NCBI GenBank assembly: GCA_947589245.1
Contig: CANQBD010000004.1
Span: forward strand, 1 to 64,000
From: an uncultured Anaeroplasmataceae bacterium
GTDB taxonomy: Bacteria; Bacillota_I; Bacilli_A; Acholeplasmatales; Anaeroplasmataceae
Direction: 5' to 3'
Length of the DNA: 64,000 bases
A program made the position numbers and the translations under genes. The notes under the pieces are model-generated. The model ran no database searches, had not been told where the DNA came from, and worked only from the letters and a program-made list of their open reading frames with translations. Shown here one piece after another: positions 1 through 7,054 of this stretch. Each line of letters begins with the position of its first letter. Positions within the stretch are counted from its first letter, which is position 1.

Positions 1-84
1 GGTAGCGAATCACCGAGATTTTATGTGGTATTTCTACCTACATTCTTATTATATGCTAAAATTAAAAATATTACAATGGTAAAT

Positions 85-216
85 TTACTTTTTTATGAAA
101 ACCTGTTTAATATAGGCTTTAACAGGATTCTCAAATCCATGAGCTTTTAATTCGTTTTGAAACAAATCGAAATTCAAAGCTATTTTATCAGTTTATTGGC
201 GCTCTCGAGTTGCCAT
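85..216 (-). pseudogene. remnant of a small gene with an early stop
   Basis: A reading frame starts with MATRERQ, meets a TAA at codon 8 (193-195), and continues in the same frame for about 35 more codons (DKIALNFDLFQNELKAHGF and so on) to a TAA at 85-87. The text downstream of the stop reads like protein (amphipathic, charged, ending in IKK). It lies 6 bp after the end of the 109-residue gene on the same strand. The DKIALNFDL stretch is loosely reminiscent of VapD-type small toxins, but that resemblance is weak. I read it as an inactivated and probably shortened gene. Read-through or a sequencing error are alternatives. Confidence 0.35.
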
Positions 217-222
217 ATTTTA

Positions 223-552
223 TTACCACTCTCCGTGCTTTTTGGCATCTTCAATAAAATCACCTGCAATTAAAAATTCTCCATTTTTTGATTTGGAATC
301 ATTTAAAAGATACCATTCTTCACAAGCATTTTTAAACCATTGTTGTTCCAGCAATTTTTCCCATATTAATCCGAAATATGCAAAATCCTTATCTGAATTT
401 GTCCCACGATAAATAATGTGGCCTTCTTCATTTAAATCTTCAATAAATCCAGCTTCCTTTAAACCATTACAAATGATTTTAATGGATTTGTCAAAATCAT
501 ATCCGGCATTTTCCAATTTCTCTTTACTCATTACAATTTCCATTTTTAACAT
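223..552 (-). CDS. hypothetical small cytosolic protein
   Basis: This is an acidic 109-residue protein without a signal peptide, membrane segment or catalytic motif that I recognise. It has several Trp and Tyr residues in the middle (FGLIWEKLLEQQWF, EEWYLL). The start is uncertain: the ORF begins MLKMEIVMSKEKL, and ATG codons at residues 4 and 8 are also possible; no strong ribosome-binding site separates them. It sits between two gene remnants in the decayed left end of the window. Its composition resembles small immunity or antitoxin proteins, but I cannot assign a family and propose no function. Confidence 0.6.
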   Translation of the reverse strand: MLKMEIVMSKEKLENAGYDFDKSIKIICNGLKEAGFIEDLNEEGHIIYRGTNSDKDFAYFGLIWEKLLEQQWFKNACEEWYLLNDSKSKNGEFLIAGDFIEDAKKHGEW

Positions 553-562
553 TTTCTGATTC

Positions 563-803
563 TCACTCTTCTAAATTTTTGTCTAATTCATCTGCCAAAG
601 CCTCGCTTGAATTATCACCCAGCGTTAATACTTCGGGGAGCATAACAACGACTGATGATGCCGGCATCTTCAAGCCATTCCAAAGCTCTTTTAAAATCTT
701 CATTTTTCCCGCTTGCTTTAATTTTTGAAAATTGAATTTTTTTATTTTCTTTAGCCAATTGATTGGGTATAGATTTAAACACAGAAAGAAGTTTCTCTTT
801 CTT
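563..803 (-). pseudogene. remnant of an AAA+ ATPase of the DUF4143 family, plus an unidentified tail
   Basis: Directly after the stop of the FNT gene, the same frame reads VFKSIPNQLAKENKKIQFS and then RALEWLEDAGIISRCY. This matches the conserved C-terminal (DUF4143) segment of the AAA_14/DUF4143 ATPases (SIPxQLAKEN, ALxWLxDAGLIxRCY). Only about 60 codons remain. The ATPase half is missing and the frame ends at a TGA at 615-617. An overlapping +1 frame (start 667, stop 563) encodes about 34 residues ending LGDNSSEALADELDKNLEE. It looks protein-like but is unidentified. The piece is too short to work and marks recombination or decay. Confidence 0.55.
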
Positions 804-1481
804 TTACTTAACGGATTTTTTTGCGTTTTTGCGAATCATCAACAACACCAATAATTTCAACCCGTTCAAAAGGATTGCCCCTACCGAATTGGCAAGCGTA
901 TTGACAAAAATAAAAAGAACCGCTTTTCCGTTCCATGCATTCGCAAAAGCGAAATAAAAAATATTTGCGATACAGTGATTGAGTTTCAGATAAACAAAGG
1001 TTCCGATCAACCCAATGACCAAAAGAATTCGGATTCCCAAAACCAATTTTTTGATTTTATAACTTTCGACCGCCGCATATACGAACATTCCGCAAAACAT
1101 TCCACTGAAAAACAAATCCCAAAAACGAAAATTTTCCAATTTGGATTGAACCGTTGTTTCATTTATGGAAAAAAGAGTGGTGTTTCTCAAAATGCCGAAT
1201 GCCAAATATCCGACGGCAAGCGCTCCGAACAAATTGCCGACGAACATCAACAAATATTCCCAAACGGAAAATTTTCTTTCTATCGCATAAGCAATTTTAC
1301 CTGTAAACAGCCACAATCCGAACACCAATACGAGAATCAGTCCGATACTAAACGCATAGGACGCAATCACATTCCAGTAAACTTGCGTTCCGACAGACTT
1401 GATTCCCAGAAAAACAATTCCGCCAAGCGCAATCGCCATACCGGCCAAAATCGATAAAATGCTTTTTTTATACCCTGACAT
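804..1481 (-). CDS. formate/nitrite transporter (FNT) family channel
   Basis: This 225-residue hydrophobic protein has about six membrane helices. It carries the FNT hallmarks SGMFCGMFVYAAVE and, later, LNHCIANIFYFAF, which corresponds to the family's histidine-containing HxxANMF region. FNT proteins are pentameric channels for formate, nitrite, hydrosulfide or lactate; the substrate cannot be told here. It is shorter than typical members (about 260-280), mainly at the N-terminus. Codon use looks richer in G/C-ending codons than in the neighbours, and it sits between remnants, so it may be transferred. A damaged small reading frame lies 9 bp upstream and probably shared its promoter. Confidence 0.75.
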   Translation of the reverse strand: MSGYKKSILSILAGMAIALGGIVFLGIKSVGTQVYWNVIASYAFSIGLILVLVFGLWLFTGKIAYAIERKFSVWEYLLMFVGNLFGALAVGYLAFGILRNTTLFSINETTVQSKLENFRFWDLFFSGMFCGMFVYAAVESYKIKKLVLGIRILLVIGLIGTFVYLKLNHCIANIFYFAFANAWNGKAVLFIFVNTLANSVGAILLNGLKLLVLLMIRKNAKKSVK

Positions 1482-1490
1482 ATTTACTCC

Positions 1491-1817
1491 TTACATTGTT
1501 CTATATTCGTTAAAAATTGTAAAGTCACTGTTGACTATGCGCTTGGCAAGAGTATCCGATTGTTCTTTATCCAAATTGTTTAGTAACTTAATACTATCCG
1601 TAAGCACCCTTCATAATTAAATTGGAAATCTCACCTTGAAGTTCGTTATACAAATTTTCGAGAGATAAATTCCATAATAAGTCAATTTTTGAATTCCAAG
1701 CTTTTACTACTGTTTTTATAACAGCTACGATAAGATTATCTATGGTACTAATATAATAAAATTTTCAATTTCATTGCGAGGAACAAAATAAAATTTGTCT
1801 CTATAATTGAGCGCCAA
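1491..1817 (-). pseudogene. frameshifted small gene upstream of the FNT gene
   Basis: Three consecutive protein-like segments occur in different frames. The first is LALNYRDKFYFVPRNEIENF from a TTG at 1815-1817 with a GAGAGGTG ribosome-binding site, ending at TAG 1740-1742. The second is IVAVIKTVVKAWNSKID. The third ends LLNNLDKEQSDTLAKRIVNS and stops at TAA 1491-1493. Two frame changes would join them into about 108 residues. The TTG is preceded by an extended -10 (TGCTATAAT, TATAAT at 1846-1851), so the promoter appears intact while the gene is not. I do not recognise the family. The rest of the 1482-1952 gap holds only this frame, the promoter and a terminator. Confidence 0.35.
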
Positions 1818-1902
1818 AAAACACCTCTCAACTATCATTGACTATATTATAGCATAGTTTTAATGCGAATGAAGTCAAAAATCTATAATTCAGACTTTAA
1901 TT

Positions 1903-1939
1903 TGGCAAAACAAAAGAGGATTCCATATAAATCCTCTTG
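1903..1939 (-). terminator. terminator after tRNA-Gln
   Basis: Read on the minus strand, a 9-bp stem (AAGAGGATT/AATCCTCTT) is followed by TTTTGTTTTG. It is placed just downstream of the tRNA-Gln gene. Confidence 0.7.
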
Positions 1940-1952
1940 AATAGCTATGAAA

Positions 1953-2027
1953 TGGCAGGACTAGCTAGATTCGAACTAGCGCATGAGGGAGTCAAAGTCC
2001 CTTGCCTTACCGCTTGGCTATAGTCCT
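1953..2027 (-). tRNA. tRNA-Gln (UUG)
   Basis: This is a 75-nt cloverleaf read on the minus strand: acceptor AGGACTA/TAGTCCT, D-arm with AGCCAAGCGGTAAGGC, anticodon stem-loop AGGGA-CTTTGAC-TCCCT with anticodon TTG, T-loop GTTCGAATC and an encoded 3' CCA. The body closely resembles Bacillus tRNA-Gln. It has its own promoter and terminator, so it is a single-gene unit. Confidence 0.95.
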
Positions 2028-2059
2028 ATAAAATGAGCTTAATTTTTTAGTCCTTTTTT

Positions 2060-2088
2060 ATTTTACTTTATTTATCTTATAATTGCAA
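2060..2088 (-). promoter_or_regulatory. promoter of tRNA-Gln
   Basis: On the minus strand TTGCAA (2083-2088) and TAAAAT (2060-2065) are separated by 17 bp, about 30 bp upstream of the mature tRNA 5' end. It lies downstream of the preceding lipoprotein terminator. Confidence 0.5.
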
Positions 2089-2108
2089 GTAAAATATTCA
2101 ATTTGACT

Positions 2109-2155
2109 GCTAAAAAATAAAAATGAGCCTATAGGAATAGCTCCTATAAGCTCAT
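2109..2155 (-). terminator. terminator of the starch operon's last gene
   Basis: The minus strand has an imperfect hairpin (ATGAGC..TATAGGA / TCCTATA..GCTCAT) followed by TTTTTATTTTTT, 7 bp after the stop of the lipoprotein at 2163. Confidence 0.75.
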
Positions 2156-2162
2156 AAATTCA

Positions 2163-2762
2163 TTAAGCTGTCTTTTCAACTGAAATAGTCTTAGAACCTA
2201 ATAAATCACTTACTGTAATTGTATAAGTACCAGCAACTTTACACTTAATGTTTCCATCGCCTTCAAAATATTGTTTTGCAGCTTCATCAAGATTGCTAGT
2301 GTTTGCTTCATTACTCCAGTCAGCAGTAGCAATCTTCCACTCATCACCAACCTTAAATACGATACCTTCAATAGTTGCTGTAGCTTTATCAGTGTCAATA
2401 GTTAATTTAAACTTGTCAGGTGCACCCCATTCACTGTCCATGAATCCACCTCTTATATAGAATACAGGCATTGCTTTAATAGCTTCCTTCATTCTAAATC
2501 CACATACTTTGCAATCTCTATGTCTAGATCCATCTTTATTGTTGACATGGTCTGCTTCTTCATCAACTACCCAATTACCATAGTCATGAACGGCTATATC
2601 TAACATTTCATCGCAGCCTTCACATTCATGCCAATGTTGAGCAGAATCTCTTGACCAAGTTTCTTTTGCTTTGTGTTCATGTCCCTGTCCACAAGATGCC
2701 ATAAAGACAAGTGCGAAAACTCCTACGAAAGCAAATAATAAGCCCTTTAATACTTTTTTCAT
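2163..2762 (-). CDS. small secreted lipoprotein with HWH/Cys module and a putative starch-binding beta domain
   Basis: The 199 residues start with a lipoprotein signal (lipobox VFMASC, Cys about 24). Residues 27-90 hold a His/Trp/Cys-rich module (HEHKAKETW, HWHECEGC, CKVCGF) with paired CxxC motifs that could bind zinc. A very similar module begins the nuclease lipoprotein at 20004. Residues about 98-199 form one beta-rich domain (FYIRGGFMDSEW, then VAGTYTITV) that resembles outer-surface carbohydrate-binding modules of the RGxFN-W type. It is the last gene of the amylolytic run, 65 bp after pullulanase, so I infer surface starch binding. Family membership of the C-terminal domain is a guess from pattern. 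Confidence 0.7.
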   Translation of the reverse strand: MKKVLKGLLFAFVGVFALVFMASCGQGHEHKAKETWSRDSAQHWHECEGCDEMLDIAVHDYGNWVVDEEADHVNNKDGSRHRDCKVCGFRMKEAIKAMPVFYIRGGFMDSEWGAPDKFKLTIDTDKATATIEGIVFKVGDEWKIATADWSNEANTSNLDEAAKQYFEGDGNIKCKVAGTYTITVSDLLGSKTISVEKTA

Positions 2763-2827
2763 TTTCTTTTTTTTCCTCCTATTTTATTAAAAAGACTAAT
2801 TTTTTTGAATCACTAAAATGATTCTAT

Positions 2828-5536
2828 TTATTCAACACTCTTAAATGCAATAATTGTTTGATAATCTTCAATTGTTGTTTGAGATGTTAAATTTAAATTT
2901 GTTTTGTTTAGTGTATCTAAATAAAGTGTATATCCTTCTAGATTAACAACTTTATCACCACTAACACCATTACTAAGAATAATACGATATTCTCTATGGT
3001 TTACACTGTCTGTTAAATCAAAATAAATTAGACTTGCATCGGCATTATATTGAATTAAGATGTTGGTTAATGATTCATTTGGTTTACCAAATAATTCTTT
3101 GTTTTGCTTTAAGGCAATAAGCTTTTGATAGTTGTTAAACATATCTAAGTGCTTAATCTTTAATGAATAATCCAATTTATTAACATCATATGATGCATCA
3201 TAAGAATTATCATTTCCACCCTTTGTTCTTAAGAACTCTTCACCTGCAAGCATAAAGGTTATACCTTGTGAGCAGAAAACAACTGAGTTAGCAAGCATTG
3301 CCATCTTCTTTATTGTTGCTTCATCGGTTATTCCTGCGGCTTTAATTCGATCATATAAAGTATAATTATCATGACAAGTTACATAATTTACACATTTATT
3401 TGCATCGAATGTTCCAAGCTCTAGAATTTTACCTATAAGTCCATTAGCAATGGCTGAAACATCCATAACATTTACTGAATTATTATCAGTGATCCATCCT
3501 TTTTCATCAACTCCGGATAAACCGCCTTTGATTAATGCATCACGCATCTTATCATTGAAGCAGCCATACCCATCAAATTTGTTCATGTTACTTTGATTTG
3601 CTGGATCAGCACCAAGTAATCCAATTGTTCCACCTGCCCAAGGCTCACCATAAATTGTAATTGCCTCGTTTACATTATCATGTAAATTCTTTGCAAGTTG
3701 ATTCATTGTTTCAACATCGTGAACGCCCATAAGGTCAAAACGGAATCCACCAAGCTTATATTCGCTTGCTAAGAATTCTGTTGAATCCTTCATAAACTTT
3801 CTAAACATATACATTTCAGAAGCTGTTTCATTTCCACAGCCAGAGCCGTTAGAAGCTACTCCCGAAGTATATCTAAAGTAATATCCTGGCATTAATACAT
3901 CGAAGTTACTACCTTCTAATCCATTGACATGGTTATAAACAACATCCATAATAATATTAATTCCAGCTTCATTATAAGCTTTAACTAAATTTTTAAATTC
4001 TTTGATTCTTTCATAACCATCATAAGGGTTAGAAGAATAAGCACCTTCAATAACATTATAATTTAACGGATTATATCCCCAATTAAATTCAACATTCACT
4101 TCATTATTTGCTTGATCGAATATAGGTAAAATTTGAACGGCATTTACTCCTAATTCTTTGATATGATCAAATCCAGTTTTAACAGTAATTGACCCTTCAG
4201 TATATGTAGTACCTGTTTCGTAGAAACCAGCATATTTTTTCGCATTTGCTGCAGTACCACCCCAAGTTTCACTACTTGTTAAATCTGCAATATGTGTTTC
4301 ATAAACTGTTAATTGTCTTGATTCATAATTGTGAACAGAGATATCCTCCCATCCTTCTGGGTTTGTTTTAGCAAAGTCAACAATCATACCTCTAAGACCA
4401 TTTATACCAGCAGATTTTGCATAAGGGTCAACAATTTCGGCATTTGTATGCTCTGAATTTGTAACAACATATGTATAGTATTTGCCTTCAAAATCACCAA
4501 CAAGCTCTTTAGACCAAACACCTTTTTCACCCTCTAGCATTGGATATTCTTCATAAAAATCACTGCCTTTAGTACTATCTACTGAAGTAGGTGTACCATT
4601 TTCGTAAATGCGCACTTTAATTGCTGTAGAGAACGGAGACCAAACTTTGAAGGTTGTTTTTTCTGCTTCATAGATTGCTCCTAAAGTGCCATCATATGCA
4701 TAAATTTCATTAAATGCTTTTGTGTTGTAAAGAGATGTCTTGTTTACCTCTTTTGTGATTTCGTTTCCTGTCTCAGCAAATTTAACCTTCAATGTATATT
4801 CTTGCTTTAAATCCGGAAATTCAGGAAGATTGTAAATAACTCTCTTCTTAGATTTAGAAGCAACATTAACATCATCATCTACCGTTTCATTAGAAACTAA
4901 TACTTTATCTCCTACCTTAATGCTAAATTCAGAAAAATCATGATTGGTTTGGAACCAAATTGTAATAACATCTGTTGTTTCATTGTAAGACATACTGAAA
5001 TGCATAACAGCATCATTAACTTCTAATTTTTCATTAGAATATATATTTGCATCACCTGTCATTAGATATGCATGGTAATAGCCATATTTATCCTTGTCCA
5101 TTGTACTGAAATCCAAAAATCTATCTTGCTCATAATCTTTTGAAGGACTATCTGCCCAAACCTTATTTTCTTTAACAATAAAGCCTATGCCCTTTGCGAA
5201 GGCATCAGCATTAACTTCTTCGAATTTATATTTAGCATAAACGCCAAAGTCATCTTCACCATTAAATTGGTAATCGGCACCTTCAGCATCCTTAACCCAT
5301 ATCCAAAGATTATACTTGTAAGCTCCACTACTTGTTGTTGATCTTAAATTAAAGTGAATAATGAATCCAACATTTTCCGTTGTTTCGGGATCATCTGTTG
5401 ATGGATAATTAGGTTTATCGGAATCATCAGTATCTCCAGGTACATCAGGTACATCTGGAGTATCAGTATTTCCTTTACAAGCAACCAAGGACAAGCACAT
5501 AAACAAACTTAGTATAAATAATAATAGTTTCTTCAT
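2828..5536 (-). CDS. pulA: surface-anchored type I pullulanase (GH13)
   Basis: This 902-residue lipoprotein (lipobox LSLVAC) has an Asp/Pro/Ser/Thr linker and an N-terminal CBM41-like module (about 50-200, HFNLRS, NLWIWV). A second beta region is followed by a CBM48-like domain (about 280-370, FKVWSPFSTAIKV) and a GH13 barrel. The pullulanase marker YNWGYNP appears as FNWGYNPLNY (about 484). Catalytic regions are DVVYNHV (I), GFRFDLMGVHD (II, Asp nucleophile about 600), IYGEPWAGG (III, Glu acid about 630) and VTCHDN (IV, about 718). It debranches alpha-1,6 linkages in pullulan, amylopectin or glycogen at the cell surface, supplying linear maltodextrins to the MalEFG importer upstream. The start ATG follows AAGGATATAACAA. 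Confidence 0.93.
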   Translation of the reverse strand: MKKLLLFILSLFMCLSLVACKGNTDTPDVPDVPGDTDDSDKPNYPSTDDPETTENVGFIIHFNLRSTTSSGAYKYNLWIWVKDAEGADYQFNGEDDFGVYAKYKFEEVNADAFAKGIGFIVKENKVWADSPSKDYEQDRFLDFSTMDKDKYGYYHAYLMTGDANIYSNEKLEVNDAVMHFSMSYNETTDVITIWFQTNHDFSEFSIKVGDKVLVSNETVDDDVNVASKSKKRVIYNLPEFPDLKQEYTLKVKFAETGNEITKEVNKTSLYNTKAFNEIYAYDGTLGAIYEAEKTTFKVWSPFSTAIKVRIYENGTPTSVDSTKGSDFYEEYPMLEGEKGVWSKELVGDFEGKYYTYVVTNSEHTNAEIVDPYAKSAGINGLRGMIVDFAKTNPEGWEDISVHNYESRQLTVYETHIADLTSSETWGGTAANAKKYAGFYETGTTYTEGSITVKTGFDHIKELGVNAVQILPIFDQANNEVNVEFNWGYNPLNYNVIEGAYSSNPYDGYERIKEFKNLVKAYNEAGINIIMDVVYNHVNGLEGSNFDVLMPGYYFRYTSGVASNGSGCGNETASEMYMFRKFMKDSTEFLASEYKLGGFRFDLMGVHDVETMNQLAKNLHDNVNEAITIYGEPWAGGTIGLLGADPANQSNMNKFDGYGCFNDKMRDALIKGGLSGVDEKGWITDNNSVNVMDVSAIANGLIGKILELGTFDANKCVNYVTCHDNYTLYDRIKAAGITDEATIKKMAMLANSVVFCSQGITFMLAGEEFLRTKGGNDNSYDASYDVNKLDYSLKIKHLDMFNNYQKLIALKQNKELFGKPNESLTNILIQYNADASLIYFDLTDSVNHREYRIILSNGVSGDKVVNLEGYTLYLDTLNKTNLNLTSQTTIEDYQTIIAFKSVE

Positions 5537-5585
5537 TTGTTATATCCTTATAGTATATTGACCTATACCATATACTCCTTTCTTT

Positions 5586-6323
5586 TTATAATATAAATAC
5601 TTTCTCAAAATCTGTATTGTATGTAATTGTAGTTGTAGTTTCCATTTTAAGTCCTTTAGAATTATTTTTGGCTACTGAAGATAATCGAATCAGCATCCCA
5701 TATGCATTTATCGTAAAGCTATGCATATTTAAAATATCCGTATTGTCTTTATCCTTAGTTACTGTGTTAATACTATAGGTTAATTCATCTTTGGCTTCAT
5801 TCAAAGAGAAAAGTTCATAAAATTGTGCGCAATTCAATCGAACATAATCGCTATAATAAAATCCACCACGATATATACCAGCCTCTAATTCTGTATAAAA
5901 GAAATTACGAATAGATAATAAGACATCTTCCGGACTATACTGAATTGTATCTGGCATACCATCAGTAATTTGATAAGCAAATACCTCTGTTTCATCTTCC
6001 ATATAACAAAGTGTTTTTTGTGAATGGAAGCTATATTGTCCCTCTTTCGTTCCATAGAAATAGCCATCAACTTGACTTTCACTATAATAATAACTTGTAT
6101 TCTCTTTGTCGATAGTGATATCCATAATTAGATGTCCATCTTCTTTTCCATTTTCAAAGTGCTTTACTGTTGTATTACTTTGAGCCTGTTGGACAAAATC
6201 ATATGCCATCTCATAAGACAATTTTTCTACAAAATCTTTGATGTCTCCTTCTGGTATTTTCTTAGAACAAGAAGCTACTCCTACTACCATAACAAACGCA
6301 AGTAAAATGATAAGTTTTTTCAT
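5586..6323 (-). CDS. lipoprotein of unknown function in the starch operon
   Basis: I start the protein at MKKLIILLAF (6323) rather than at the longer ORF start 6407, because only then does a lipoprotein signal begin the protein (lipobox VGVASC). The result is about 245 residues. The mature part contains many Tyr, Asp and Thr residues and alternating beta-like stretches (TSYYYSESQVDGYF, ATTTITYNT type pattern) and looks like a soluble beta-sheet protein. It resembles LolA/LppX-like lipoprotein folds in general style only. Its stop-to-start distance from the upstream lipoprotein gene is 1 bp, so the two are translationally coupled. The two share size and style and may be diverged paralogues. 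Function unknown. Confidence 0.8.
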   Translation of the reverse strand: MKKLIILLAFVMVVGVASCSKKIPEGDIKDFVEKLSYEMAYDFVQQAQSNTTVKHFENGKEDGHLIMDITIDKENTSYYYSESQVDGYFYGTKEGQYSFHSQKTLCYMEDETEVFAYQITDGMPDTIQYSPEDVLLSIRNFFYTELEAGIYRGGFYYSDYVRLNCAQFYELFSLNEAKDELTYSINTVTKDKDNTDILNMHSFTINAYGMLIRLSSVAKNNSKGLKMETTTTITYNTDFEKVFIL

Positions 6324-6324
6324 T

Positions 6325-7032
6325 TTAAAAATATTCGTATGTTGCTTGTCCGTAGCAACATTTAGATTTGGTATCGGTCGAAGCATTTTCTTTGTTCTCA
6401 GGAGCATTCAAAGTTGAAAACTCCTCTTTCACCAAATAACCAGCAGCATCATATTCTACAGTAATATTCCATTTACCACTACATAATAGATCTACTAAAT
6501 CATCAACGAATCCTTCATTCCACAAATCATAATTACTAATTTTAAGTTCCTTATTAACACCAAAAAGTCTAACAATGAAGCCGCCTTCAGCTCTAGAATA
6601 GTAATATATTTTATCCATTCCAGAAGGACGATACAATTTAGACTCTAGCTGATATCTAGAAGACCAATTTGTATCTGTTTCATTCCAAGTTTCTTTTGTT
6701 ATATGCATAGGAAGTCGCAAATAGTAAGAAGCACAAGTTTTTGTATAATCATTTGTTTCATCTTCAGAAGAAGGTTTAACAGGATATTCTTTATAACTCA
6801 TCACCTGTTCCAATTTAGTTTTTAGCTTATTTTCAGATAAATTAAAGTAATTTATATATCCTGTTACTTCGATATCCTTAGGAGAAACACTATCTTCTAA
6901 ATTATTAATAATAGCTGCTAATTCTTCTTCACTTAAATAGTCTTTTGCAGGGGCTTTTCCATCAGAACATCCTGATAGAAAAACAGACAACAGAGCAAAT
7001 AAAACGAGAACAAAATATTTAATATGTTTCAT
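6325..7032 (-). CDS. lipoprotein of unknown function, coupled to the next gene
   Basis: The start is set at MKHIKYFVLV (7032), preceded by AAGGAGGAAAAA; the ORF track's 7053 start would place seven residues before the signal. The lipobox is VFLSGC. The mature region of about 210 residues has an acidic, helical opening (YLSEEELAAIINNLED) followed by Tyr-rich beta-like sequence and ends with a Cys-Cys pair near the C-terminus (KSKCCYGQ). It lies 22 bp after the MalK gene and 1 bp before the next lipoprotein gene, inside the maltodextrin operon. I recognise no family. A role on the surface in starch use is inferred only from position. Confidence 0.8.
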   Translation of the reverse strand: MKHIKYFVLVLFALLSVFLSGCSDGKAPAKDYLSEEELAAIINNLEDSVSPKDIEVTGYINYFNLSENKLKTKLEQVMSYKEYPVKPSSEDETNDYTKTCASYYLRLPMHITKETWNETDTNWSSRYQLESKLYRPSGMDKIYYYSRAEGGFIVRLFGVNKELKISNYDLWNEGFVDDLVDLLCSGKWNITVEYDAAGYLVKEEFSTLNAPENKENASTDTKSKCCYGQATYEYF

Positions 7033-7054
7033 TTTTTCCTCCTTATTCACCATC

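Noticed and set aside
975-1457. 160-residue plus-strand ORF opposite the FNT gene
   Set aside because: Composition (Gln, Asn, Ser, Lys) is typical of a shadow of a hydrophobic gene; the minus-strand protein has clear family motifs.
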